Part shown: positions 1-11,059 of the stretch, piece after piece | How positions within the stretch are numbered: position 1 is the stretch's first letter | How the letters are laid out: each line of letters begins with the position of its first letter | NCBI RefSeq assembly: GCF_947242115.1 | Contig: NC_074723.1 | Location: 14,743,001-14,807,000 of the forward strand | Direction of reading: 5' to 3' | DNA from: Biomphalaria glabrata | Lineage: Eukaryota > Mollusca > Gastropoda > Planorbidae | Length of the DNA: 64,000 nucleotides | Notes under the pieces: generated by a model | The model's input: only the letters and a program-made list of their open reading frames with translations | What the model was told of the DNA's origin: nothing | Database searches by the model: none | Translations under genes and position numbers: made by a program

Positions 1-329
1 AGTTTTAGTACATTATAACATTGCAATATTGATCAAAACGTTTGGAAATGAAAATCTACACTTTTTTTTACACTTTAAGTTTAGAAATTGAAATTCTACA
101 TCTTAATCTAGTCTATTTTAGTCTAAACTAGATCTAGAAATTCTAGATCTAGACTCTAAACTAATTTTAATTAGAATATAAATCCAGATCTAGATATACT
201 GTAATAAAAATCTAGATCTAGTTGAAAAAATCTAGATTATATCTAAATCAAGATATCATTCCTTTTTAAAACGCGAGTCACATAACGAGGCTTAATAAAC
301 ATTACTATACCGAATTCTTTTTTCATTTC

Positions 330-840
330 GTTTGAAGAATTTATTCCATATAACGTCAGAGGGAAAAAAAACACTACGTCACACGGCCTAGCTAGAATAA
401 AAATCGCCTTCATCATTACGAGCCATTCATCGAGTGTTCATAGACATTGGTGCACCGAGTGCGTTCTTTTAGCATTTCTTTTAAAGAATTCATTCCATAT
501 GACGTCAAAGGAAAAAAAAACACTACGTCACACGGCCTAGCTAGACTAAAAATCACCTTCATCAATACGAGCCATTTATCGAGTGTTCATAGACATTGGT
601 GAACCGAGTGCGTTCTTTTAGCATTTCATTTAAAGAATTCATTCCATATGACGTCAAAGGAAAAAAAAAAAACACTACGTCACACGGCTTAGTTATACTA
701 AAATATGTTTTCATCAATACGAGTAATTTTTCGAGGGTTAATAGACATTGGTGCACTGAGTGCGTTCTTTTAGCATTACATTTAAAGAGTCCATTCATAT
801 GACGTCAATAGGCTAGTACCGGCACCATAAAAAAATGTCT
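330..840 (+). repeat. 149-bp satellite, left array, about 4 units
   Basis: Units start near 329, 479, 628 and 780. Each has AAAGAATTCATTCCATATGA followed by CGTCA, a TACGTCACAC box and CATTGGTGCACCGAGTGCG. Three of four units hold a perfect TGACGTCA palindrome. Short ORFs here are by-products of the repeat. Confidence 0.85.
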
Positions 841-902
841 TTATTTACACGAGATATTTAACCAGGGTTCATAGACATTGGTGCACATTGGAGCACTGAG
901 TT

Positions 903-2180
903 CTAATAGAATTTGTTTAAAGAGGATCAAAGCCGCATTGTTTTTGCGTTTTGTCTGTCAGTCGGTCTGTCCGTCATCTTGATATAAACAAAACAACAAC
1001 TAAAAGTTATTAAAAATTAATTAACCTTTATTTTACGTTTCAAAACATCGCAATAATTTTTAGGTATGAACACAATTGAAAAGTTTATATAATAGATTGT
1101 TCCGGATGTTTGTATAAATAGTAAAAGAAAAAGAGAATTTCAGATAAATGTAATACCGTTAATTAAATTTTTTGGATGGTCTCGTATAAAAATTAGATGT
1201 ACTACAGCCATGTGGAGAGATTTTCATACCTTACTTTGGTGTTTGGATTCTGTTTTCCTTAAAAATCGGAACATAATATTAACGATAATTAGATTTTTTA
1301 ATGTTTTAGGTAGAAAGTTAAATGTACTGTAAGAGACTAGTGAGTTAAAACAGTTTTCATAAAAATCCGTAAAAACATTATTTCGTAAATGAGAAGATTA
1401 TTTGTTTATTAATTAGAAGAGGAAGTTCAAACAATTATTTGGCGTTAGTAGATTTTTAAATAAATTCGGAACTTTCTGGCGACGATTTGTAAGGAACAAA
1501 ATCCGGAACATTCTTTATCGATTACAAAACTTCTATGTTATGTTTCAGCAAGAAAATTAAATGTCTAAAAAGTAATGTTCAGTACTCAATTCTAGTAAAT
1601 TACTTTTTTTTAAAGCCCTGAACAACCTATTTTCGATATTTTTAAAATTTGTTTAAAGATGAAAATACGGAGCAATTTGATATTGATAACCAAATTATAG
1701 TGACGCATTGTCAAATAATATAAGTGTAATATTAGTAAATTATGCGATTTGAATCAATCATTTTGGCATAATTCATGTTTTATAAAACAATATCTGGAAC
1801 ATTTTTACACTTAATGAAATATAAGTCAGTATAGAGATTTTGATTTAGCATTAATATGATATTTACATAAAAAACGGAACAACATATTATTGATAATGTG
1901 TTTTTGCAACGTTTAAGCATGGAAATTGAATGTAATATAAATTAGAAGAGCAAACAAACATTTGTTGGGGTTGATTAGTTTTGCACACAAAAATCCGGAA
2001 CAATCAATTTTTAAATACTTAAAACTATTGAGATGTTATGGGAGGAACATTAAAGGGTAAATCAGATTTTCAATAGCTTTTAGAGTTCTTGTTTTTTTAA
2101 TCTAATCGTGACGGACAGACCGACCAACAGACAAAACGCACAAAAATAATCTTTTATTTGGATGGGGGCACTAAACAAAA
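903..2180 (+). repeat. Fold-back core with CCGGAAC motifs
   Basis: The ends are inverted, diverged copies of each other (GCGTTTTGTCTGTCAGTCGG near 930; its counterpart in reverse near 2130). Inside, AAAAATCCGGAACA-like motifs recur in one orientation near 1266, 1467, 1503, 1797, 1873 and 1990, with a reverse one near 1100. The same core is in the right copy. Confidence 0.65.
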
Positions 2181-2820
2181 AATAAATAAAATCTGATTTT
2201 TAAAAAAAGTTTAAGGAATTGGTTTAGCACCTGATCATGTTGCGACGTTACGCTACTGCACGAAAATCGCTGCTTAAGAAGTCCATTTTAAAAAAAAATG
2301 TGCGTGATATTTACATACAAAGTGCATTATTAGCCTTTATAAACAAACAGAAATGTTTTCTTTTTAATTTTAGCAGCTAGTTGACCAGAAAAAACATCTT
2401 TAACTATTATTTATATTTGTTGTAAACATTTCCTGTACATTTTCAAAATATATTTGACTTAGTGATACTGAAAATACACAAAAATTGTCCATCTTTGTTA
2501 GCATATTGTAACATTGCCTCCCTTACATTTACGTAATTGTTTTAGAATTGGTGTACTTTTATTTTAAAAAATCGCTTGCATAATTAATTTTATAAATTAA
2601 ACGGTTTGCTTTTAGAAAACCAAAAGTATCCGTTGCACCTAAACTTTTCAAGCCGCATTTAATGATGAAATAATATTTTTCATATCTCTTCTAGTTTTCG
2701 AGATCTGAGTGTGACAGACGGACAGACGGACATTTTGCACAAACCTAATAGCGGCTTTTTCTCCTTACGGGGGCCGCTAAAAAAAGGAATAACAATAACA
2801 GCATCTATAACGATGAATAT

Positions 2821-4628
2821 TGTAATAACTTAAGTGAGGCAACTCAACGAGGACATTGACGTTTATTTACACTAAGACATGACAAACACAAAGGACATCT
2901 GCCTTGGGTACAGCATCTCCATATTGGCTCTCTCCTTGGGCGGAAATCGTTAGTCTCTTATGTCAACATCCGACTTGTCTGGTCACTGATAGTGCGCACC
3001 TTCTTTCTGCACTACCTTGGATGGCGGTGCGCATGGCAAAGTCATAACATTGCTCCCGTCTTAGCACTTTTCGTCCCGAAAAGAAACACTGCAGCTGAGG
3101 TTTGACAGTTCAGGTGGAGGTCGATCAGTGGGAGCCACAGGCGGCAGGGAGCGTGTTCCCCACGAGGCCATCCGCATTGTTTTCTTCCAGTGCCGCTTTC
3201 TCTTTCTCCAGTTGACCAGGCTGTTGTTGCGATAATGACGTGGCCGTTTGCCACACAAAGAGATAGGGTCGAGCACTGTTTTCTTCAGCACAGCCGTTGA
3301 TCGGACACGCTGTCTCAGCAGACCTTCCCGACAGACGCCTCTCAAGGGAGCTTCAGGTTCGCTTGCAGCCACGTTGCAAGCAAAGTCCAATGCACCGAAG
3401 TCATCCTCAGACAACAGTCTCACGTCCAGAATACAGGTCTCTTCAGTTTCAAGTGGAAAATGTCTACCTCTTGACGGCTCAGATTTAGAGTGGTCCGATT
3501 GACATTCATCTATGCCAATGTCGATGATGATGGTAGAAGTACATATGCCCTGTTGGTGGTTTTCTTGGCATCTAAATTCTATGTGTGATGCGCCGCACGT
3601 ACAATTCATGCTAAACTTCTGGATGCAGTTGTCGAGCTTCGAATTTCCTTCATAGGCACCGGAAGATAGGCAGAGGTCTTTAAAGTCCATAGCAACAGGC
3701 TTGAACGCAGACCCAACGTTGTCTTGATCTGTCCGGCTCATTGAGGTACTGGTAACAAGTACAACAGGAACAAACGCTTCAGGCACATAACAGACTTCAG
3801 TTAAGGTACTGGTAACAGGTACAACAGGAACAAATACTTCATTTGTCTCCTTCCGTTCGACTCGGTACATCCCGTTGAGATCATCACAGCAATCGCCATC
3901 ACGTTTCTCGTCTTGAAAGTCACAACCACAAGACTTGCCCACAACACAGACACAGACGGCGCTCAAATCCCCAGCGTCTCCGTCACCACTGTTTGTGCAA
4001 CCACAGTCTTGACCACGCAACTTCTTGACCAACGAGTCTACAGGCAACTGCTCCTTTACCAACGAGTCTACCCCTTCTTTCATTCGAGACACCATTTTAT
4101 CTACCTTGTTCCCCATACTGTTAATTTGTTCACACATTGCTTCATTTATCTTGCCAATAAGCTCATAAATCTCCGGTTCAATTTCAAATAAGTAGGTATC
4201 TGGATCTTCGTCTTCATCTATCAAGGCTTGTCGGAGACGAGCTGTAAGCACCTCCTTGGTACCACCAATTATCTCATATCGGTTACGAAGTTCCTTCCTA
4301 AGCTCTCTAACTGAGAGTTGGTCTAATCGTTTCAAAGCTGCCATTGTAAATCCTACCTCCTCTCGTTGAGTTGCCTATAATCCCACTTCTGACACCAATT
4401 GTAATAACTTAAGTGAGGCAACTCAACGAGGACATTGACGTTTATTTACACTAAGACATGACAAACACAAAGGACATCTGCCTTGGGTACAGCATCTCCA
4501 TATTGGCTCTCTCCTTGGGCGGAAATCGTTAGTCTCTTATGTCAACATCCGACTTGTCTGGTCACTGATAGTGCGCACCTTCTTTCTGCACTACCTTGGA
4601 TGGCGGTGCGCATGGCAAAGTCATAACA
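2821..4628 (-). mobile_element. Short LTR retrotransposon with gag-like ORF, young
   Basis: LTRs of 229 bp (2821-3049 and 4400-4628) look identical by eye and start/end TG...CA. The target duplication is ATAT. A primer-binding site complementary to a tRNA-Leu 3' end adjoins the 5' LTR. One long ORF of 427 codons (3061-4344) starts with a SAP-like helix pair, then an acidic part, a coiled segment and a Cys-rich middle. No protease, RT or integrase, so non-autonomous. Probably Gypsy (Mag/Steamer-like), from LTR style and primer. It looks whole for its type and recent. Confidence 0.85.
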
Positions 4629-5229
4629 ATATAAATAAAAACAATAATATTAGCAAAACTAATAATATTTAAAACATTACAAATACAACAATAATAACAA
4701 CAATATAACAATAACAAAACAGTATTAACAATAATAGCAATTTTAAACCAATCGAAAATAAAGAAACAAGAAAAAACCAATAGCAACTACAGTATCAACA
4801 AGATTAACAAAACGATTAACAACAAAAATAACAGCAAGAATATTAACATTAACTCTCGTTAACCGTAGAATAGATAAACAAATAATTATTCCATCATCTG
4901 CTCTATACATGGCTTTAGCGAACGTGATGAGGATAGAAGGAAGGTCTGAAATGGGAATTGTTTTTTTTACTATAAGAACATCAACATTCTAAACAGAAAA
5001 TGTTTATTTTCACTATCAATGTGTCCACATTTTAAGGGGACATACGAGTCGGAAAGAAGGAAAAAAAAAAGTTCTCCATTTAGACTAAATATTTTATATT
5101 ATCTTAATAGTACTTAATTAAACAATTGAAAAAATATAGTTTTTGACTTTATAACTTTACTGGTTGTCATGGAAACAATCCAAGATGGCCGCCAAACAAA
5201 CTATAATTAAAAGCTTATAACTCAAAAAA
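4629..5229. other. AT-rich spacer without recognisable genes
   Basis: Simple AAT/ACA-rich text up to about 4870, then a fragment (TTTAGCGAACGTGATGAGGA) that recurs near 12180. Nothing coding is seen. Confidence 0.5.
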
Positions 5230-6400
5230 TACTTAAGATAAATTAATAATTTTTACACACAAATATCATACATGACAAGTATTAAAAACGCATGAAGGGA
5301 AATATTGTTATCTTTTATTGTCTTTTTTTAATGATTTTTTTAGTGTTGCAACCATGAAAAATACATAAATATTTCATAATTCTAAACTTTGAAACGCTAA
5401 AACAAAAAAACTACTTCAAATATCAAAAAGTTTCTGCATGCGTTTGTAGATATCTACGTACAGAATAAGTATGCCAAGTATGAAGTATGTAGCTCAAGTA
5501 GTTTCAGAGCCTTAGCGTTTGGCAGATAGAGATATAATACAAAAACAAAAAAAGGAGAAAATGCAAAAAAACAAAATAATATTTCAATTACAAAAATTTT
5601 GTCAGGAAAATACCAGATAACAGGTATGTAATTTATAGGTTGGTATAATAACTATCTGAAAACATTAAAAAAATATCAATATTTAGTAAAGGGCATATTC
5701 TAAATTTCATATAAATATAGCAACCAATTGGTAAAATAAAACGCAAATTGTACACAATTGTATTACAGAGTAATATTTCAAACAAAAAATCTACTTATTG
5801 AGATATCAAAAAGTTTTTGCATGCATTTGTAGATATCTATGTACAGAAAAAGTATGCCAAATATGAAGTATGTAGCTCAAGTAGTTTCAGAGCCTTAGCG
5901 TTTGGCAGATAGAGGTATAATACAAAAACAAAAAAAGAAGAAAATGAAAAAAAAAAAAAAAAAAAAAATTTCAATTACAAAAATTTTGTCAAGAAAATAC
6001 TAGATAACATGCATGTAATTTATAGGTTAGTATAATAAGTATCTGAAAACATAATAAAAATAGCTATATTTAGTAAAGAGCATATTCTAAATTTCATATA
6101 AGTATAGCAACTAATTGGGATAATAAAACGTAAATTGTACGCAATTGTATTACAGAGTAGTATTTCAAACAAAAATCCAACTTACGCAAATATCAAAAAG
6201 TTTTTGCATGCATATGTAGATATATATGTACAGAATAATTATGCCAAATATCAAATAAGTTCCAAAAGTAGTTTCAGAGCCTTAGCGTTTGGCAGATAGA
6301 GATATATACAAAAATACAAAAAAAGAAAGAAAAAAAATTCAATTACAAAAATTTATTCAGAAAATCACTGAATAGCAAATATATGTTATTTACACTTTAG
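5230..6400. repeat. Three tandem copies of a 385-bp unit
   Basis: The block AGTTTCAGAGCCTTAGCGTT plus TGGCAGATAGAG recurs with TTTTTGCATGCATTTG at 5431, 5814 and 6201 (periods 383 and 387). It is AT-rich and noncoding, just 3' of the transposase gene, and may belong to the same element. Confidence 0.75.
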
Positions 6401-7014
6401 TATGGCAGCTTTTAAAAATAGCTATTTAGTATATTCCATCCAGATTACATTATAAAATAATATATTATATACCGGGTATAACATTTAGCAACCATAAAGA
6501 AAAAAAAACTTGATAAGAATGTAGGATGTACCGGTGTGCAATCTAAAAACCCAAACAATTTGTAACAATAAATATTAAATACTAAAGAAAAGAGCTTGCT
6601 TGAAGTTCACAGAAGATTAAAATGAAAAAATGTCATATATATAACAATGTCAAATAAGAAAAAAGCGCTAACTCAAAATCTGAAACTCATGATAACTGTT
6701 CAGTAGTTCTGTTATATCGCTACTATTCATCTAGGGAGTTCTTTAGATAGCATATATATAATTGTCAGTTTAGATAAAACTTGCTAACATTTTCTCTTGA
6801 ATTAAGGTATCATAATATATTTGAAAAAGTTTGTTGATCTATATTATTTACATAAACATAATCAGATGGTGTTGTTTAAATTTTGCTACAAATTAGTTAT
6901 TACATTTTTGTTTCAAATAATTAAAACAGCAACTAAACTGTCAATATGCTCTAACAATAATGAATAAAAACAAAAAAAATTATATAATACAAAAAAATAT
7001 TGACAGTAGTATTG

Positions 7015-9137
7015 CTAATGAGCACCAGCACCATATACATTCCCATCTTTGGCCAATTCCTCTCTGACTTTTTCAAACCGTGTTAAAGAAACAGTCTTTC
7101 TTCTTTTTCTATAATCCTCTTGGCTAGTAGTGTCAGACTGAATAATTCTTTTATCATTGACCTTTTTTAAATTATTTAATGTTACATAAGAAACATCAAT
7201 ATGCATCTTATTCATCACGTTAATTAATTCATTGGCGCCAGCATTAAATATTGACACAGCTCTAGCAACACTGCCTTTCACTCTGCCAAGTCCCATGAAA
7301 CTTGTTTTAGGACATCTCGTCCAAATCATAGCATTAAGGCTTTCGTTGTTGTTTTGAGTACCACCATGAGCCATTCGTTGAAGCAAGGACTCATCTGACA
7401 TTCTTCGATAAATTGGAATTAGCTTGTGAGCCACCTCTAGAGACAAAAATGTTGATGCCTTATGATTAGAGTGGCTGTCAGGGTCTTGTCCCAACGAAAT
7501 CGCTTGTTGGTACCAGCACCAACTATTTTCTCCTAATGGACATTGTCGATGATGGTGTTCAGTATCTGTAGACATGGAGTGGTATAATCCTGCCCAAACA
7601 GCATTCCTCATTTTGGACACATCTGGAATATTGTCTATTATAGCACCACGATAAAAAATTTTGCAAACTGTCACATTTTTTTTCTGTTAGCCTGCCAACT
7701 CCTCTGCCACCAAGATGGCTTTCTTTGGCAAGTTTTCGAAGCGCTGTCCCCATACGTTTATGGGCATGATTGATACAGTCAAGTTTAGTAACAGCTTTAT
7801 CAGCATATGGCTTAGACTCAAGCACAGCTTTAAAAGCAGAAGAATCTCCATCACTCAGCATCTCCACATATCTAAAATTATATTTTGCCACAGAACGATT
7901 CCACAGAATTACAGCACTGTCCTGTTCCATAGACTTGCTGGATTTGTGGTGATTAGTACAGCAATCATGCTGTTCTTTCCAAACTACGAGGTCAGTTGCG
8001 TTCATGCTCTCAGCTTTCTGTATGTGGCATGCATGGCAGTACTTAGATCTAATATCGAAGTCGACAACAAGACCTGTTAGTAAATCGATGCAGACACCTA
8101 CACCATAAAGCGATGTAAAGCCTCGCTTTTGCCAGGTCCCATCATAACTGACTGAAATGTCAATCAAAGGGTTTTCTCCTCGTTCAATGGCTTCCCTAAT
8201 GTCATCATCCGTCTCTGCATAAGCTTGACGTATGGCGTTGGCTGTGCGGTAGAGCATGTCTTCCCCAGATTCCACTTCACAGTCTGAAGAAAAAAACAAA
8301 AAACATTAATTAAATTGATTTATAAATATATATATAATATATATAAACTTTAAAAAAAAAAAGATTTAGATCTCTAGAGAGCCTACATTGGCTACATCAT
8401 AGTGATCATACTACATGTATTTTTTATCAAAAGTTAGAACTTTGTAAAGATTGACTAGATTCTAGATCTATAGTTACTAGGTCTAGATCTATAATTTTTA
8501 TATGGTAAAGATTAAAATTTTTAAAGAAATAATTCTAATAGTAGATTATTGTGTAATTTAACATACCTGTGATTTTATTATCATGGTCTTTAAAGGCTCT
8601 CTGGCTGATTCCAGAAATTCCTAGGACGCTGCTAAATGTCTGCAGCGAAGTGAAACCCTTTCCTATCTCATGGCTGTATAAAACCATCTTGGTGTTTATT
8701 TCAAATGCAACATTTGAACAGTTACTTTTTTGTATTCTTGGAGATGAAAACTTTGATTTAGTATATCCACAACTACTAGATCTACAACATAACTTCAACT
8801 TTGATGCGAACCCCATGTTTTCATCTTTTATAACTCTAATAGTCAAACTTGACTGAAAACAATTAGGGCATAATGCATCCGACATCAAATCAGTAAGCTG
8901 ATTAGTATTAGCAATAGTCCATAATTGCTCTGTTTCTTGTAGATCTAGATCACTTGGAACATCAGTATTTATTGAAAGACGGTCTAATTTCGATCTGGAT
9001 GCACCACGTTGTCCTTCTAATGCTGGATCTAAACTAGACCTAGACCTAGAGGAATTTCCACGCAGCTTGTCAGATAGCATAACATTTCTGGCTTTATTGA
9101 GCTTCTCTAGCATTCTTCGTCCCTTTGGTCGAGGCAT
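7015..9137 (-). CDS. Mutator-like (MULE) transposase, two exons, one frameshift
   Basis: Exon 1 is 8567-9137 (MPRPKGRR start; Cys-rich CPNC...CC...CGY region). Exon 2 starts at 8283 after a CTTCAG acceptor and runs to the TAG at 7015. The phases match (1). Exon 2 carries the DDE core: SYDGTWQKRG, then LSDGDS, then NNNESLNAMIW, with CINHAHKRMG between. I recognise this as the invertebrate Mutator-like transposase domain. The frame changes once at an A8 run (7676-7683 on the plus strand), which could be decay or a sequencing slip. Total about 610 codons. I could not find terminal inverted repeats. Confidence 0.8.
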
Positions 9138-9299
9138 TTTAATGTAAAAGATATTTTCTTTGATGTTTACAAATACCAAACAACTGAAACTGTCTTGTGC
9201 AAGGCTTTCATTGTCTTTCACTACAAGAATGTGTTTACGCTGTCGGCCATTTTGAAACGCCTTTTCCGGATGAAACGGCACATTCTGATTAGTCGATTT

Positions 9300-10760
9300 T
9301 TTCCGAGTTTTGCCGATGTGCCATATAAGGAAGTTTCCGTAGATTATATAGCTCGGAAAAATACGAATTACAAAAAAACATATAAATCCATTAGTTTGAA
9401 CCCCAGATAAACATATAAATCGGATCGTGACCTTTCTTTTGATGTATCATGGTCCTAGCTTTGTTAGATTGGTAATATCGTATCCAAGGTGTAAACATTG
9501 ATAAATTTCGATAATTTGTAAATAATCACCAAAAGGTGTACATGTTCAAAGTCAAAATACACATATTTACAAACATTTTTATGCTAAAATATAATATGAT
9601 TCATATAAAAAAAAGGTTAAATTTTGTTTTCAACAGAGGAAACTACATAGGAAAGGCGCCGTACTAAAGTGTTAGCAAAGTCCAGAGTCCAGTTAGACTC
9701 AACATTATCACCACTAGAATGGATAAGGTCTATAGAATATAGAGATGCATGCTTGCTTGTAATGGCTGTGATTTGATGTATAATTACATTTGAATTGTAC
9801 ACCAAGAGTGAGATGTAAATGAAGGATTTGTATCTCCATATCTTCAGAGTTGCGAATGACAAGTAATAACAGAAAATTATCAAGTATTTATTTAACTAGA
9901 TTCCTATACTATGTAATAGTTGTAATACAATGACAACGAAATTATTGTATATACTGTAATGAACACTATAAATAGTTTCAATAAATAAGTGCTAATGATA
10001 CATTGGTATGACGGTCTTTGTTTTGTTTTCTGCTGTTACTCAAATCAAACCTTAATCATCTCAAAATAATCATTTTAAAATCTTGAACTGTTCTGATTTA
10101 AGTCTCGTCTAATCAGCTGGACACTATCCACCATTTAATCTATAGACCAGCGCAATTTTTAAAAAAAAGGTATACCTACATGTCTTTTAAGTCCTATAAG
10201 TCGGTTACCCTCTTGTTATGGAGTTTGTGTGTGTGTGTATGTCAGTGTTTTGTTATGACACAAGACTCTTCAAACATAAACACTCTCATGTTCTGATTTA
10301 GAAACACTTGAATATTAGTACAAATAAGGTAACCATAATAGTTTCAACTCTCTTCATGTCGATACATTTGACTCCCAAATACCCAAATTCACACCATTTC
10401 TCATTCACACCATATGCTGTGCTACTTACTACAAGTTGTTACACTGACTCAACAGATGTTAAGTGGCCATTAAAGATATAAGACTTATAAGGCTTATAAC
10501 TTCATAATTAAGATCACCAAGATTTGAACCCTTTGGCTCTGCAGCCTAGTGTTACATGATTCCACCACTACACTATATGCTATTGATCAAAATATTTACG
10601 TTACTACAGGAACAGGTCATTGGGAGAAAAGAGTAAGGGGGAGCGGCAGACTTCAAGCCTAGTTTAGTTTTTCTATTCGCCAAAGTCAATCTTAAGATTC
10701 CTTTGGCTAATTCAACAGAAATAATTTGTTTACTTAAAAACATTTCCACTTCTATCTTTT
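9300..10760. other. Intergenic stretch between the transposase and the receptor 3' end
   Basis: AT-rich, with a GT run near 10230. An 88-codon ORF (9617-9883, minus) has no codon or motif support. Nothing else is seen. Confidence 0.5.
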
Positions 10761-10761
10761 C

Positions 10762-10767
10762 TTTATT
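10762..10767 (-). other. Poly(A) signal of the LDLa receptor gene
   Basis: AATAAA on the minus strand, about 95 nt downstream of the receptor stop codon. It supports 10863 as the true 3' end of the coding region. Confidence 0.55.
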
Positions 10768-10862
10768 TTTTTTTTAATTTGACCTGTCTCATCATCCGAC
10801 CTTCAACTCTGACACAAGACTTAGAGAACAACCAAGCTAATGTTGTACAAAGACTTCATAGT

Positions 10863-11059
10863 CTAGACATTTTTGACTAAAGTTTCTTCCTGTCTATCTC
10901 CTGGGCACGTGACCACGTAAATGTGATTCTCGACATTTCTTTCCAGTAAGTCATAAGTACTTCCGGAAGCATTTTCAGTCACTTTGAGCAGAGTTAGACT
11001 GCTAGGGTCATCCGGACACTTTTGTATGGAACTGTAAGACTCAGATAATTGTTGGTTGT
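10863..11059 (-). CDS. Receptor exon 14: C-terminus and stop
   Basis: The exon has a CTTTTCAG acceptor and 64 whole codons ending in TAG. It contains SYSSI and, near the end, [20 protein letters not shown] fits both a YxxL signalling motif and a YxxPhi endocytic motif, and a second Tyr follows after eight residues. An AATAAA lies about 95 nt past the stop. Confidence 0.8.

Larger units (their letters stand above)
1..2786 (+). mobile_element. Composite repeat, left copy (inverted partner at 20610-25248)
   Basis: Nearly the whole segment is the reverse complement of 20610-25248. Parts in order: TCTAGA-rich leader (about 100-240), four units of a 149-bp satellite (about 330-840), a fold-back core (about 900-2180) and a conserved terminus ending GTCCGTCTG-type repeats and GCGGCCCC (about 2560-2786). 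No coding capacity. It may extend left of the window. The superfamily is unknown to me. Confidence 0.8.

Noticed and set aside
562-802. Short ORFs on both strands in the left satellite, and their counterpart at 24262-24504
   Set aside because: They follow the 149-bp repeat, change frame between units and have no splice or motif support.
9617-9883. An 88-codon ORF with hydrophobic start
   Set aside because: No homology that I recognise, no splice context, and AT-rich sequence makes it likely by chance.
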